Positions 50,326-58,644 of a DNA stretch of 64,000 bases are shown in pieces. The stretch covers positions 1 to 64,000 of the forward strand of contig NZ_SOHA01000040.1 in NCBI RefSeq assembly GCF_004403065.1, given 5' to 3'. This DNA comes from Cryobacterium cryoconiti (lineage in GTDB: Bacteria > Actinomycetota > Actinomycetes > Actinomycetales > Microbacteriaceae). The notes under the pieces were generated by a model. That model searched no databases. It saw only the letters and a program-made list of their open reading frames with translations, and was not told the DNA's origin. The translations under genes and the position numbers were made by a program. Within the stretch, counting starts at the first letter, position 1, and each line of letters begins with the position of its first letter.

Positions 50326-50700
50326 CGGCTCCAACTGTTCCTGACGGCATCACCGTCACGGTTTCTACAGTGGTATCACGCTGATATCCCGCCCCGGGGG
50401 AGCGAGAGAGGGGTTCCAGTGTGGGGTCGTCGCTAATTCCCGCTGGTCGAACCGCGCCCAGAACGCAACGTTGGGACTTGGACAGGGGAGGCGTCCCTGC
50501 GTATCTATCGAGGGCATCGCACTGCCCGCCATCTTGTGCCAGACGGGCAGTGGCCAGTCAAGTGCGGTCGTGATAAACATGAGCTACGCCCATTTTCCGC
50601 GCAGCCTGAGACTCTGCTCGGATATTCATCCTTAGAGCACCTCCGACAGTCAAAAAAGATCTCACGTTTTTCATTGTCACAAATTCAGGGAGTGAAAGAA
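50326..50700. other. Intergenic, contains a shared promoter-like block
   Basis: 375 bases. 50340-50400 matches 44110-44175 (small hairpin, TGATAT dyad, GGGGGAG). The rest up to the dehydrogenase start shows no gene. A TTTTTCATTG-rich stretch near 50670 may be part of its promoter. Confidence 0.45.
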
Positions 50701-51840
50701 ATGAAAGCAGTCGTCTACAAAGGCCCCAACGAAGTCAATGTTGAAGAAGTTCCCGATGCCAAGATCGAACGCCCCACTGACGTTCTCGTACGCATCACGG
50801 CCACAAACATTTGCGGTTCAGATTTACACATGTACGAGGGACGCACCAATTTCGAAGTTGGACGCACGTTCGGTCACGAAAACATGGGTGAGGTCATCGA
50901 GGTCGGTAACGGTGTCGACAAAGTCAAGGTCGGCGAGCACGTCGTGCTGCCATTCAATATTTCCTGCGGGTTCTGTAAGAACTGTGAGCGCGGCTTCACC
51001 AACTACTGCATGACAACTCAGCCAGACCCGGTTGGCGCGGGCGCAGCCTACGGCTTCGCTGGAATGGGCCCGTATCCCGGCGGGCAGGCCCAAATGCTGC
51101 GCGTGCCCTACGGCGACAACAACTGTTTGCGCCTGGGAGAAGATGCCATAGAAAAGCAAAACGACTACGTGATGCTCTCGGACATTTTCCCTACCGGCTA
51201 CCACGCTACTGAGATGGCCGGCGTGATTCCTGGTGACACCGTCGTGGTCTACGGAGCCGGTCCAGTCGGGTTGATGGCCGCCTTGTCTGCCACGATCAAA
51301 GGCGCAAGCAAAGTCTGGGTCGTGGACCGACGCCCGGACCGGCTGGCCCTTGCCGAGCAGATCGGTGCGATCGCCATTGATGACTCAAAGACGGACCCGG
51401 TTCAGTTCGTTCTGGACCAGACAAAAGGTATCGGCGCAGACCGAGGATGTGAATGCGTGGGTTACCAAGCCCACGACCCCCAGGGCACCGAAGACCCCGC
51501 AATGACTCTGAATCAGCTCATCCGGTCCGTGCGCATCACCGGGGGAATCGGTGTTGTTGGCGTCTTCCTGCCAGCAGATCCCGGCGGCTTCGACGAGAAC
51601 GCCAAGCAGGGCAAGCTTGCCATCGACTACGGCATGCAATGGCTGAAAGGCCAAAACATTGGCAGCGGCCAATGCCCGGTGAAGAAGTACAACCGGCAAT
51701 TGCGCGACCTGATCGCCGCGGGCAAAGCCAAGCCATCTTGGATCGTTTCCCACGAGATCCCCCTCAGCAAAGCCGCCGACGCCTATAAAAACTTCGACGA
51801 ACGCACCAACGGGTGGACAAAAGTCATACTCAAGCCCTGA
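50701..51840 (+). CDS. fdhA: Zn-dependent glutathione-independent formaldehyde dehydrogenase
   Basis: 379 residues from ATG 50701, with AGGGAG upstream; the frame is open further upstream but without family similarity. Catalytic zinc ligands: Cys38 in CGSDLH and His59-Glu60 in FGHEN. Structural zinc: Cys89, Cys92, Cys95 and Cys103. Rossmann motif VVYGAGPVGLMA. Length and the QIGAIAIDDSK-type segment fit FdhA-like enzymes that oxidise formaldehyde or other aldehydes with bound NAD. It lies between direct repeats of the rep 3' end, so it may have been inserted with a rep duplication. Confidence 0.85.
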   Translation: MKAVVYKGPNEVNVEEVPDAKIERPTDVLVRITATNICGSDLHMYEGRTNFEVGRTFGHENMGEVIEVGNGVDKVKVGEHVVLPFNISCGFCKNCERGFTNYCMTTQPDPVGAGAAYGFAGMGPYPGGQAQMLRVPYGDNNCLRLGEDAIEKQNDYVMLSDIFPTGYHATEMAGVIPGDTVVVYGAGPVGLMAALSATIKGASKVWVVDRRPDRLALAEQIGAIAIDDSKTDPVQFVLDQTKGIGADRGCECVGYQAHDPQGTEDPAMTLNQLIRSVRITGGIGVVGVFLPADPGGFDENAKQGKLAIDYGMQWLKGQNIGSGQCPVKKYNRQLRDLIAAGKAKPSWIVSHEIPLSKAADAYKNFDERTNGWTKVILKP

Positions 51841-51957
51841 TAGGCCAAAGCCTGACCGGCCCGGTCAACGCCGCCCTCGCGGCGCAAGCCACGACACGAC
51901 ACGGGAGCAAGAAACTAGCCCGCAGAGTTACCCGTTTTGCCTGGCGTGTGACATGCG

Positions 51958-52018
51958 CGGGGAGGCCCCGTGATTGGGGCAGATATTAGATACCTGCCCT
52001 TAACCCGGGGTCTCTCCC
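51958..52018. ncRNA. Structured element with conserved ATTAGATAC loop, copy F2
   Basis: GGGAG pairs with CTCCC, CCCCG with CGGGG, and GGGGCAG with CTGCCC(T), leaving the loop ATATTAGATAC. It sits about 145 bases beyond the rep stop, the same relation as F1 to the rep fragment. No gene lies between 51841 and 52161. Confidence 0.55.
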
Positions 52019-52161
52019 AAGCCACAAGCAACGCAACATCACGGCAACTTACCCAGAAACAGGCGTCAGCGCACGGCGGCGCACACATCGCAAATCTCCG
52101 GCAAAGACGTCCCCAAGATGCAAGACTTAATTGGCAACTTCCTCTCCCCGAACGGTACCTG

Positions 52162-54192
52162 CTATGCGACCTCACCCAGGTACTGCCACCGGTTCTCCGG
52201 GTTGAGCAGACCCGCACTGACCAGCTCGAGCGCGGAACGGTGATCAGCCCTGTTCGTGCTGGCCCGCGGGTACCGCGGCCACACCCGCTCACCCGTCGTG
52301 CTCGCCTCAAACAACGGCCGGCTCGACACATGCGGGCGCCTCGGCCGCGACCTCGGCGCTGACATCATCGTGGCCAGCTCGGCTTGCCACCACGCCCACA
52401 CCTCCCGCTCGACCCGATACCGCTCCGCCCGAGCCAGAAGTGTACCCAGCACGTTGAGCTGCAGGGCCGCCTGGTTCCTAAGATCCCTCTTCGACCTGGC
52501 CCACCCATCACGGTGCACGACCAGGAGCTTGTGACGACGGAGGCGACTGAGGATCGTGGCAGTGTGCCGGGCCGTGACACCGAGGAGACGAGCTGCGGAG
52601 TCAATGGTCAGGGACGGGTGCTGGCGCAGCAGGGCGTAGAGCTTCCCGGCCAGGTGTCCCAAACCGCGGCGGGTGAAGAGGTCGTGGCGCTGGTCAGTGA
52701 GTTGTTCCTCGAGCAGAGCGACGAGATGGGTACGGGTGTTAAAGAGCTCAGCTGCAGAACGACCTGGAGACGACGGGATTTCGTGCGGGGGGCGGGGGTT
52801 ATTAAGTGGTTGTGACCGGACTGTACTGTGACCTGTGGATAACGTGGAGGCTAGGCGCCATTCGGCGGCGTTACCGTCGTCGCTCGCACTGACCCGTTCG
52901 ACGTATCCGGCAGCAGCGAGGGCGGCAAGTGCGTCGGCTGCAGTGGTGCGGCCCAGGCCCCCCATCGGGCCCAGGTCCCGGATCGCGGCGGCGACCGTGC
53001 GTTTGCCGGTCTGCAGGGTCAGGTAGGCCAGGGCGCGGAGAACGGTCTGCTGATTCGAAGACGCCTCGGTCCTGCCCCACCGGCCCGGGCTGACCCGGAA
53101 CCGGGTGAGGAGGGCTTCAACGTCGGTCACGATGGCGTCCAACTCCGACAGGTCCTGCGGCTCCCGCACCGCCGGCAGCGGACGCTGGAGGGCTGCGTAC
53201 TGCTGGGCTTTATCCCACTGGCGGCCCAACCGGGCTCGAGCTTCGGCGGCGGCCCGGGGGCGGCGGTCGCCGCGGCCGGTGTTCTTCGTCCGGAAGTGCT
53301 CCATCCCGGGGGCGGTCTTGATGGCGTGCTCGACGTCGACGAGCTGCCAGCCGGCGTTCGCGGCCGACAACAGGCACATGAACCCGGTCCAGCTCGGGTT
53401 GCTGCCGCCATCGATGGTGGCCATATGGGCGGTGCCGGCCGTGCTCAGGCGCCGGTGCGACTGGTGGCGCGCGGTGACGGGGCCCGACGGGGCACTGTCT
53501 TCCGCGCGGAGGGACGGCTTCCGCGCCTCAAGCACCGCGGCCAGGGCGGCGAGGTCAGCGGTCGTGGTGGACGGGACAATCAGGGTATTCAGGTTGCCGC
53601 GGAGGACCGTGGAACTGCTGCCGTCCCGGTGCGGAGACAGGGGCGGCCGTGCGGCACCGGTGACAGCGTTCAGGAGCATGCCATGGTCCAAGCGGCGGAA
53701 GTTCGCCCGCGCAGCACTGGCCACGGGGGCGACGGCGAGTTTCGGGGCGCCACCCTGGAGGGCGAGCCAGATGTGGCGGCCACCCGTCCCGGACGACTGG
53801 CACACGACATGCTCGATTGAGAGGGCATCGAGGGTGCGGGAGAGGACATCGCACTCGTCGACGGCTTCCTCCATCAACTCAGCGTCGACACCGTGCTTGT
53901 CTTTACCGTCGAAGTCAAAGCACAGCACCCGGAACAAGCCGGTCTCATCGGCCAGGTTCATCGCCCACGGCGTCGTGGGTTCCGTCGGTCCAACACGGTG
54001 GATCAGGGGGTAACTGTTCTCGTCCACCCGCCCGTACGCGTCGCGCTTCATCACACGGACCTGATCGCGCGGACTCATTCGGCGCGTCAAAGCCCAGGCT
54101 GTCCACGGTTCAGTGGACACGCCAGACACGCCAGACACGCCGGAAACAATTCCGGGCGCATTGAGGGGTACGTGCGCTATGCTCTGGGACAT
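52162..54192 (-). CDS. Plasmid replication protein with primase-like domain
   Basis: 676 residues, GGGAGG before ATG 54192. An N-terminal GVSGVSGVS repeat comes first. An archaeo-eukaryotic-primase-like region follows: VLCFDFDGKDKHG (Asp93, Asp95), CQSSGTGGRHIWLAL (His140) and LDHGMLLNAVTGAARPP. The middle (about 330-430) has a winged-helix look (NQQTVLRALAYLTLQTGKRT). The C-terminus holds another helix-turn-helix (SLTIDSAARLLGVTARHTAT) and a conserved tail. This organisation is typical of actinobacterial plasmid Rep proteins that prime and initiate replication. A 3' fragment duplicate lies at 49809-50325. Confidence 0.78.
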   Translation of the reverse strand: MSQSIAHVPLNAPGIVSGVSGVSGVSTEPWTAWALTRRMSPRDQVRVMKRDAYGRVDENSYPLIHRVGPTEPTTPWAMNLADETGLFRVLCFDFDGKDKHGVDAELMEEAVDECDVLSRTLDALSIEHVVCQSSGTGGRHIWLALQGGAPKLAVAPVASAARANFRRLDHGMLLNAVTGAARPPLSPHRDGSSSTVLRGNLNTLIVPSTTTADLAALAAVLEARKPSLRAEDSAPSGPVTARHQSHRRLSTAGTAHMATIDGGSNPSWTGFMCLLSAANAGWQLVDVEHAIKTAPGMEHFRTKNTGRGDRRPRAAAEARARLGRQWDKAQQYAALQRPLPAVREPQDLSELDAIVTDVEALLTRFRVSPGRWGRTEASSNQQTVLRALAYLTLQTGKRTVAAAIRDLGPMGGLGRTTAADALAALAAAGYVERVSASDDGNAAEWRLASTLSTGHSTVRSQPLNNPRPPHEIPSSPGRSAAELFNTRTHLVALLEEQLTDQRHDLFTRRGLGHLAGKLYALLRQHPSLTIDSAARLLGVTARHTATILSRLRRHKLLVVHRDGWARSKRDLRNQAALQLNVLGTLLARAERYRVEREVWAWWQAELATMMSAPRSRPRRPHVSSRPLFEASTTGERVWPRYPRASTNRADHRSALELVSAGLLNPENRWQYLGEVA

Positions 54193-54227
54193 AGAGAAAC
54201 CTCCCGCGAGGGCTGTTGATCTGGATT

Positions 54228-54312
54228 AGCTCGAACCTCCTCGCCGGGAAGCACAGAGGGTTTGAGCTACGAAACTTGCAGTAGCCCGTCGCGAAAGCGA
54301 CGGGCTCTTTCG
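54228..54312 (+). ncRNA. Candidate antisense RNA opposite the rep leader
   Basis: On the plus strand AGCTCGAACC (54228-54237) pairs with GGTTTGAGCT (54259-54268), one pair being G-U. Then AGCCCGTCGC (54283-54292), a GAAA loop and GCGACGGGCT (54297-54306) form a textbook terminator followed by CTTTCGTTT. No plus-strand gene ends here. The opposite strand is the sequence upstream of the rep start. A short terminated transcript antisense to rep mRNA is the usual form of copy-number control. The promoter is not certain; TATGCT at 54179-54184 is a possible -10. Confidence 0.55.
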
Positions 54313-54313
54313 T

Positions 54314-54547
54314 TTAAGCGACCTGGTTGATGGGCAGCTCCTCGTCATGACGGATGGATGCCTGGGGCGCGAGGGTGGCAAGGCCAACATCTCGTGCGAG
54401 TACTGAAGCGATGTAATCGCTCAGTGACATTCCTCGTTCCTCTGCGCGGTCGCGCACTGCGTCCGCGATCGGCGACGGAACTCTGGAAATCAGCGGTTGG
54501 CGATCGCCTTTGCTTTTGCGTCCGCCGTAGGAACGTTGAGGTGGCAT
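54314..54547 (-). CDS. Small CopG/RHH-like DNA-binding protein
   Basis: 77 residues from ATG 54547 (the longer reading to 54664 is not protein-like). RQPLISRVPSPIADAVRDRA and EERGMSLSDYIASVLARDVG give the strand-helix-helix pattern of Arc/CopG proteins. It sits directly upstream of the rep leader, so repression of rep is a plausible role, alongside the candidate antisense RNA. Confidence 0.65.
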   Translation of the reverse strand: MPPQRSYGGRKSKGDRQPLISRVPSPIADAVRDRAEERGMSLSDYIASVLARDVGLATLAPQASIRHDEELPINQVA

Positions 54548-54667
54548 GGTCTGAAGATATCGGGATGCTGAATCAGAAACAGGGAGGTTGTGGCGGCGTG
54601 TTGCCAAACCGTGGCTAATTCTCCCCTGATCGGCCAAGGCAGTTCTCCGGACGGACATCAGCATCCG

Positions 54668-54931
54668 TCAGCGCCCGAGGACGTAATCAAGATGTCCGGA
54701 GGCAGCCGCCGCGATAATTCGATTGTTCGCTACGAATCTTGACGTTTCGGAACTGTTTCTATTTGGGAGTTCATCGACCAAGTCGCAGTCCACTAATTCT
54801 TCGAGGTGGCGACGCACCGTTCGCTGGGATGCTCGCGTTGACTTAGCGATTTCCTCGATTGTCATGGCGCCTCGGAGCACAAGGAATCGCACGATACCTG
54901 CGCCCGAACGACGAGCGATTAGTTGAACCAT
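54668..54931 (-). CDS. Winged-helix regulator
   Basis: 87 residues from ATG 54931 (GTG 54949 is possible). MTIEEIAKSTRASQRTVRRH and LEELVDCDLVDELP form a clear helix-turn-helix plus wing of ArsR/MarR type, lacking metal-site cysteines. It is divergent from the operon at 55097; a perfect 15+15 palindrome lies between them. Confidence 0.7.
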   Translation of the reverse strand: MVQLIARRSGAGIVRFLVLRGAMTIEEIAKSTRASQRTVRRHLEELVDCDLVDELPNRNSSETSRFVANNRIIAAAASGHLDYVLGR

Positions 54932-54962
54932 GCGTAAATCTCTTCCCACGAATGCCTCAGAT

Positions 54963-54998
54963 GCTGGACATGCCTAGCCCACTCTAGGCATGTCCAGC
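54963..54998. promoter_or_regulatory. Perfect 15-bp inverted repeat between divergent units
   Basis: GCTGGACATGCCTAG (54963-54977) and CTAGGCATGTCCAGC (54984-54998) are exact complements with six bases between. It lies between the winged-helix gene and the XRE operon. GTGTCCAACTAGG nearby is a partial third site. It is a very strong candidate operator for one or both regulators. Confidence 0.8.
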
Positions 54999-55096
54999 TG
55001 CGCGTGTCCAACTAGGGTGGAACTGCGCTTGCACGTCGCGCCGACTCCCCAAGGCCGGATCGGTCGCGCGATGTGCCCGACTATTAGAAGGCCAGA

Positions 55097-55567
55097 TTGA
55101 ACGAAACCCGCCTAGAAGAAAACGCCTCTGGGGACGAACGCGCCAGGTATGAGTTGGCGCGAAAGCTGAACTTGTTGCTGGACGCTTTCGCTGCGGAACG
55201 TGGCAATGCTTTGACTTACAAGGAGATCGCCGCGGTACTTGATGCACGCGGCGTGCGACTGTCGCGCGCACGTTGGTCCTACATGCTGAGCGGGTCCGGA
55301 TACTTGGTGACGGACGAGTCGCTCCTGCGCGGCTTGGCTAAGTACTTCGACGTTGACCCTGAATATCTCTTGGGCGGACCTGGCGTTCCAGAGCCAGAAC
55401 GGGTCATCGCGATGAACGAGATGATCATTGCCATTCGCGCCTCTAAAGTGAAGAATTTTGCAGCGCGCACTCTGGGCGAAGTATCGCCGCCAACGCTTAG
55501 GGCGATTACTGAACTCTTGAACCAGGTGATCGGTGAAGCGGACGATGAAGATCCCAAAGTGGACTAG
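55097..55567 (+). CDS. XRE-type regulator (EspR-like N-terminus)
   Basis: 156 residues from TTG 55097 with AGAAGG at the right distance. An N-terminal helix-turn-helix reads LNLLLDAFAAERGNALTYKE, RGVRLSRARWSYMLSG and TDESLLRGLAKYFDVDPEYLL, as in actinobacterial XRE regulators of the EspR type. The acidic, helical C-terminus probably dimerises. First gene of a four-gene operon in which each gene overlaps the next. Confidence 0.8.
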   Translation: MNETRLEENASGDERARYELARKLNLLLDAFAAERGNALTYKEIAAVLDARGVRLSRARWSYMLSGSGYLVTDESLLRGLAKYFDVDPEYLLGGPGVPEPERVIAMNEMIIAIRASKVKNFAARTLGEVSPPTLRAITELLNQVIGEADDEDPKVD

Positions 55568-56057
55568 AGCGTCCCACAGAGCCGTCGCCGACCCGGAGAA
55601 CGCATCTTCACCGCGCGAACTTGCACGCGCCGCCTTCTCAGCGTTAGACCTTCGCGATCGAGTGTCAATAGAGAGCATTGTCGGCCTCGTGGAGAGTCGG
55701 CGCGGCAAGCCCATCTCGATCGCCATTTCAAGGCATCTAAACGGAACCGAGATTTGCGGGCTCTGGCTCGCCCGGCAAGGGGATGATCTGATCTTCCACG
55801 CAGCAACGGATTCCGAATTTCACCGGCAACAGATTGTCTGTCACGAGTTGTCTCACATGATCTTGCGTCACGACGAGATCGACGGCCCAGGGCTCCCTGG
55901 GCACCAGCTCGCGGGGGGAGGAGCCGCAACGGCCTTCGGCCGTTCAGGATTCCGGGATTCATACGAGTTAGCGGCTGAAGCCCTAGCAGACCTACTCACG
56001 AACGCAATCCGATCCAGTACGAGAGAACCCGAGGGATTCGAGGGCGTCTTCGGATGA
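55545..56057 (+). CDS. ImmA/IrrE-type metallopeptidase
   Basis: 170 residues from ATG 55545, overlapping the XRE gene by 23 bases. The zinc motif is in QQIVCHELSHMILRHDEIDG, with a downstream helix SYELAAEALADLLTNAI supplying a likely third ligand. Partner of the XRE protein: in characterised pairs the peptidase inactivates the repressor on a signal. No membrane segment. Confidence 0.82.
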   Translation: MKIPKWTRASHRAVADPENASSPRELARAAFSALDLRDRVSIESIVGLVESRRGKPISIAISRHLNGTEICGLWLARQGDDLIFHAATDSEFHRQQIVCHELSHMILRHDEIDGPGLPGHQLAGGGAATAFGRSGFRDSYELAAEALADLLTNAIRSSTREPEGFEGVFG

Positions 56058-57037
56058 CGCAAACGATCATCGCTTCAGTTCTTTGGGGGCTCGTGGCGGC
56101 GCTGGCGTCAGGCACTCGTCGACGCACAGATCAAAGCATCCTGTACGCGGCCGTCATGATCGCCGTTTCATTGACGTTAAACGTTGATGCTGTTTATAGG
56201 GCAACAGACCTGTTCTTGACCGGACACAACTATGCGGATTTGCTGGCAAATCTCCTTCTTATAGTTGGGGTCTATTTCCTTTCGCGGGCCATTTTGCGAG
56301 CATCCTCACGCAGCAGAGCTCGATCGACAGAGAAGCCATTTCTTATAGGTGCGATCCTGAGTTCTTGCCTCACAATCACTGCCTTTCAATTCGTGGACGC
56401 CCCCTGGTCTTCAGATTCGTTCATGCGAGATTTCGGAGACCAACCCGCGGCGTGCGCATATTCCCTGATCCAGTTCACATACTTGGGCATCGTTGTAGCG
56501 GTGACGGGATCGATCTGTCTGCAATTTGCTGGACGCATGAGCACGGCTGCGAGGCGAAGCGGTTTTTACATCGTTGGGGCGGGGTGCTGGGCCGCCGTTC
56601 TGAATGTCTTCAGCATCGTGGGCATGGATTTGACGCACCTATTCGGTCCGCCACATTTGCTGGCACTTTTTTCCAGTGCGTATGACGTTCTGAACGTCGC
56701 ATCACTCGTACTTCTATGCATCGGGTTGTCCCTCCCGCCCATTCTCGGATGGGCCAACGACCGATTGGAGCGCAGACGACTGCAGCTCATCCTTCCCGAC
56801 CTGAATCGAATCTGGGACAAGGTCTCAGCTCAGCGGATCGAACTGGGCCGGGATTCCATCAGCCGCACACAAGGAGCAAGAAGACCCGACGTGGACGTCG
56901 CAGTTCACCGAACACTGGTCGAGATTCGCGATGCGCTCTTGCTTGAGGCGAGCGCCAAAGACAAGCTCACCGATGCAGACTTGGCCATTCTCCTCGGGGC
57001 CGAGACCCCGACCGGCGCGCGGAACACGACCGAATGA
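56054..57037 (+). CDS. MAB_1171c-type multi-helix membrane protein
   Basis: 327 residues overlapping the peptidase gene by four bases. Seven membrane helices fill residues 5-235. A cytoplasmic helical tail follows with RRRLQLILPDLNRIWDKVSA and VHRTLVEIRDALLLEASA. The layout and tail match what I recall of the 'MAB_1171c family putative transporter' with a DUF6545 C-terminus, frequently encoded beside XRE and ImmA proteins in actinobacteria. It has no transport motifs, so a receptor role is equally possible. Confidence 0.7.
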   Translation: MTQTIIASVLWGLVAALASGTRRRTDQSILYAAVMIAVSLTLNVDAVYRATDLFLTGHNYADLLANLLLIVGVYFLSRAILRASSRSRARSTEKPFLIGAILSSCLTITAFQFVDAPWSSDSFMRDFGDQPAACAYSLIQFTYLGIVVAVTGSICLQFAGRMSTAARRSGFYIVGAGCWAAVLNVFSIVGMDLTHLFGPPHLLALFSSAYDVLNVASLVLLCIGLSLPPILGWANDRLERRRLQLILPDLNRIWDKVSAQRIELGRDSISRTQGARRPDVDVAVHRTLVEIRDALLLEASAKDKLTDADLAILLGAETPTGARNTTE

Positions 57038-58191
57038 TTCTTCGAAGTGCAATCGCGGTGTGCGGTCTAACCATCTTGGGCATGCTCACTGCAAGCATCG
57101 CGATCGCCAAAAACATAGTTGGCACGGAAACCCCAAGGCGGGAATCGATGCGGATTGCAGCGGTCGGAACAGACGAGCCAATCCCTGTCGTGACCCTTCC
57201 GCTGAGCGCCGCGACCAGAGCGCCTGGGGAGTATGCAATTTGGTATGACTATGGCAGGGGCTACGCGAGGGTTGGCGAGGTTGTGGCGGTTGATGAATGT
57301 GCCTCCGTTGTCACTCGCGAAGTAATTAGCTCCGTTGGCAGCACACTGCGCGCAGGCCAGACGGCGCGCTGGAGCGGTGTCGTTCCGTCCCGACCCGAGG
57401 ACCTCGAGTTGCCGTTTACCACTGTGAACATACCGACCGCGTTGGGTTCAGCCCCAGCTACGCGCTTTGACGCAACACCACACCAGTCAAAACCATCGAT
57501 GTGGGCGATTCACATTCACGGACAGGGCGCCACCCGAGCCGGTCCACTTCGGGGAATTCCAGTCACCCACAGCGCCGGCCTGACTTCTCTCGTGGTCTCC
57601 TATCGAAATGATCAGGAGGCTCCAAACTCCGACGACCGAAGATCGATGCTTGGCCAGACAGAATGGCTTGATGTAGAAGCGGCACTCGACTACGCCCGCG
57701 AGCAGGGAGCCCAAGGCTTTGTCTTAGTCGGCTGGTCGATGGGGGCAAGCATTGCGTTGCTGCTGGCTCGCTCGTCCAAGCATCGGGATCTTATTCTGGG
57801 ACTTTGCCTCGTTGCCCCGGTAACGGATTGGCGTTCGACAATAATCGCGGGAGGCCGAAGTGCCCGCCTGCCTGCGGTCTTGATTCGCCTGGCGATGCAC
57901 GTCTTGGCGGACAGTTCGCTGCGGCGCACCATCCAGCTCAAGGAAACCATAGACCTGCACGCGCTGGACTGGATAAGAAATGGCTCCGACCTACGAATTC
58001 CTACCCTCGTGCTGCACAGCGCCGGCGACAAATCCGTGCCGATCGAATTGTCGCGGAAGTTTTCGGAGGCGCACAAGGACACGGTCGAGTTGGTCGAACT
58101 CCCAGCGACGCCCCACACACTCGAATGGAACAGGGACCGAGAATTGTGGGAGAGTGCCCTCGCCCAGTGGCTGAGTCGACGTACCGATTAA
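57034..58191 (+). CDS. Membrane-anchored alpha/beta hydrolase
   Basis: 385 residues overlapping the previous gene by four bases. One N-terminal membrane helix (residues 4-26) precedes a ~120-residue outside domain. A hydrolase domain follows with oxyanion region WAIHIHGQG, nucleophile in LVGWSMGASIALLL, acid in LVLHSAGDKSVP and His in LPATPHTLEW. As the helix is N-terminal, the catalytic part is likely outside the cell. It may make, degrade or trim a signal sensed by the other three proteins; this is inference. Confidence 0.8.
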   Translation: MILRSAIAVCGLTILGMLTASIAIAKNIVGTETPRRESMRIAAVGTDEPIPVVTLPLSAATRAPGEYAIWYDYGRGYARVGEVVAVDECASVVTREVISSVGSTLRAGQTARWSGVVPSRPEDLELPFTTVNIPTALGSAPATRFDATPHQSKPSMWAIHIHGQGATRAGPLRGIPVTHSAGLTSLVVSYRNDQEAPNSDDRRSMLGQTEWLDVEAALDYAREQGAQGFVLVGWSMGASIALLLARSSKHRDLILGLCLVAPVTDWRSTIIAGGRSARLPAVLIRLAMHVLADSSLRRTIQLKETIDLHALDWIRNGSDLRIPTLVLHSAGDKSVPIELSRKFSEAHKDTVELVELPATPHTLEWNRDRELWESALAQWLSRRTD

Positions 58192-58209
58192 CCCCGATAC
58201 AGCTATGAC

Positions 58210-58497
58210 CTACTTTGAGCTTTCACCGAGGAGATAGCGCATCCACGCCTGCCCGAGGGCTTCGACTCGTGCTCTCCGGATCGAATAGCGGACCCCGCGA
58301 CCCTGACGCTGACCCGGCGGAAGATCAGCGGCGATCACGCCGTACTCTTCCAGCGCGCGCAAGTGCCGATGTAGCGTGCTGTCCCGAATTCCAACCTGCT
58401 CGCGTAGATCTCCATAAGTCATCTGGTCGGAGACAGCAAGCACTCGAATGATGTCGTTGCGTGCACGGTTGCCGAATATTTGCTCAATCGCCTTCAT
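58210..58497 (-). CDS. ArsR-type winged-helix regulator
   Basis: 95 residues from ATG 58497; GTG 58542 or TTG 58560 are possible longer starts. IFGNRARNDIIRVLAVSDQM, TYGDLREQVGIRDSTLHRHL and the basic wing PPGQRQGRGVRYSI are diagnostic. It is similar in layout to the regulator at 54668-54931. Convergent with the hydrolase gene and divergent from the secretion operon, which it could regulate. Confidence 0.7.
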   Translation of the reverse strand: MKAIEQIFGNRARNDIIRVLAVSDQMTYGDLREQVGIRDSTLHRHLRALEEYGVIAADLPPGQRQGRGVRYSIRRARVEALGQAWMRYLLGESSK

Positions 58498-58630
58498 GTC
58501 AGTGTTCCACTCAGGAGCTGACGGTTGCTTGGCGGGATCCACCCGTCCATTCTGGCGCAAGGCGGAGCCGCATTCGTTCGCCCCTCACAGGCTAGCCGAT
58601 CACGAATACGAAGCTCTCAAAAATTGGCAG

Positions 58631-58636
58631 TATACT
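58631..58636 (+). promoter_or_regulatory. -10 element for the secretion operon, leaderless start
   Basis: TATACT at 58631-58636 lies eight bases before ATG 58645, so the transcript should start at or near the initiation codon. A matching -35 is not clear. The region lies between divergent units and could be bound by the regulator at 58210-58497. Confidence 0.5.
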
Positions 58637-58644
58637 TTCTGTCT

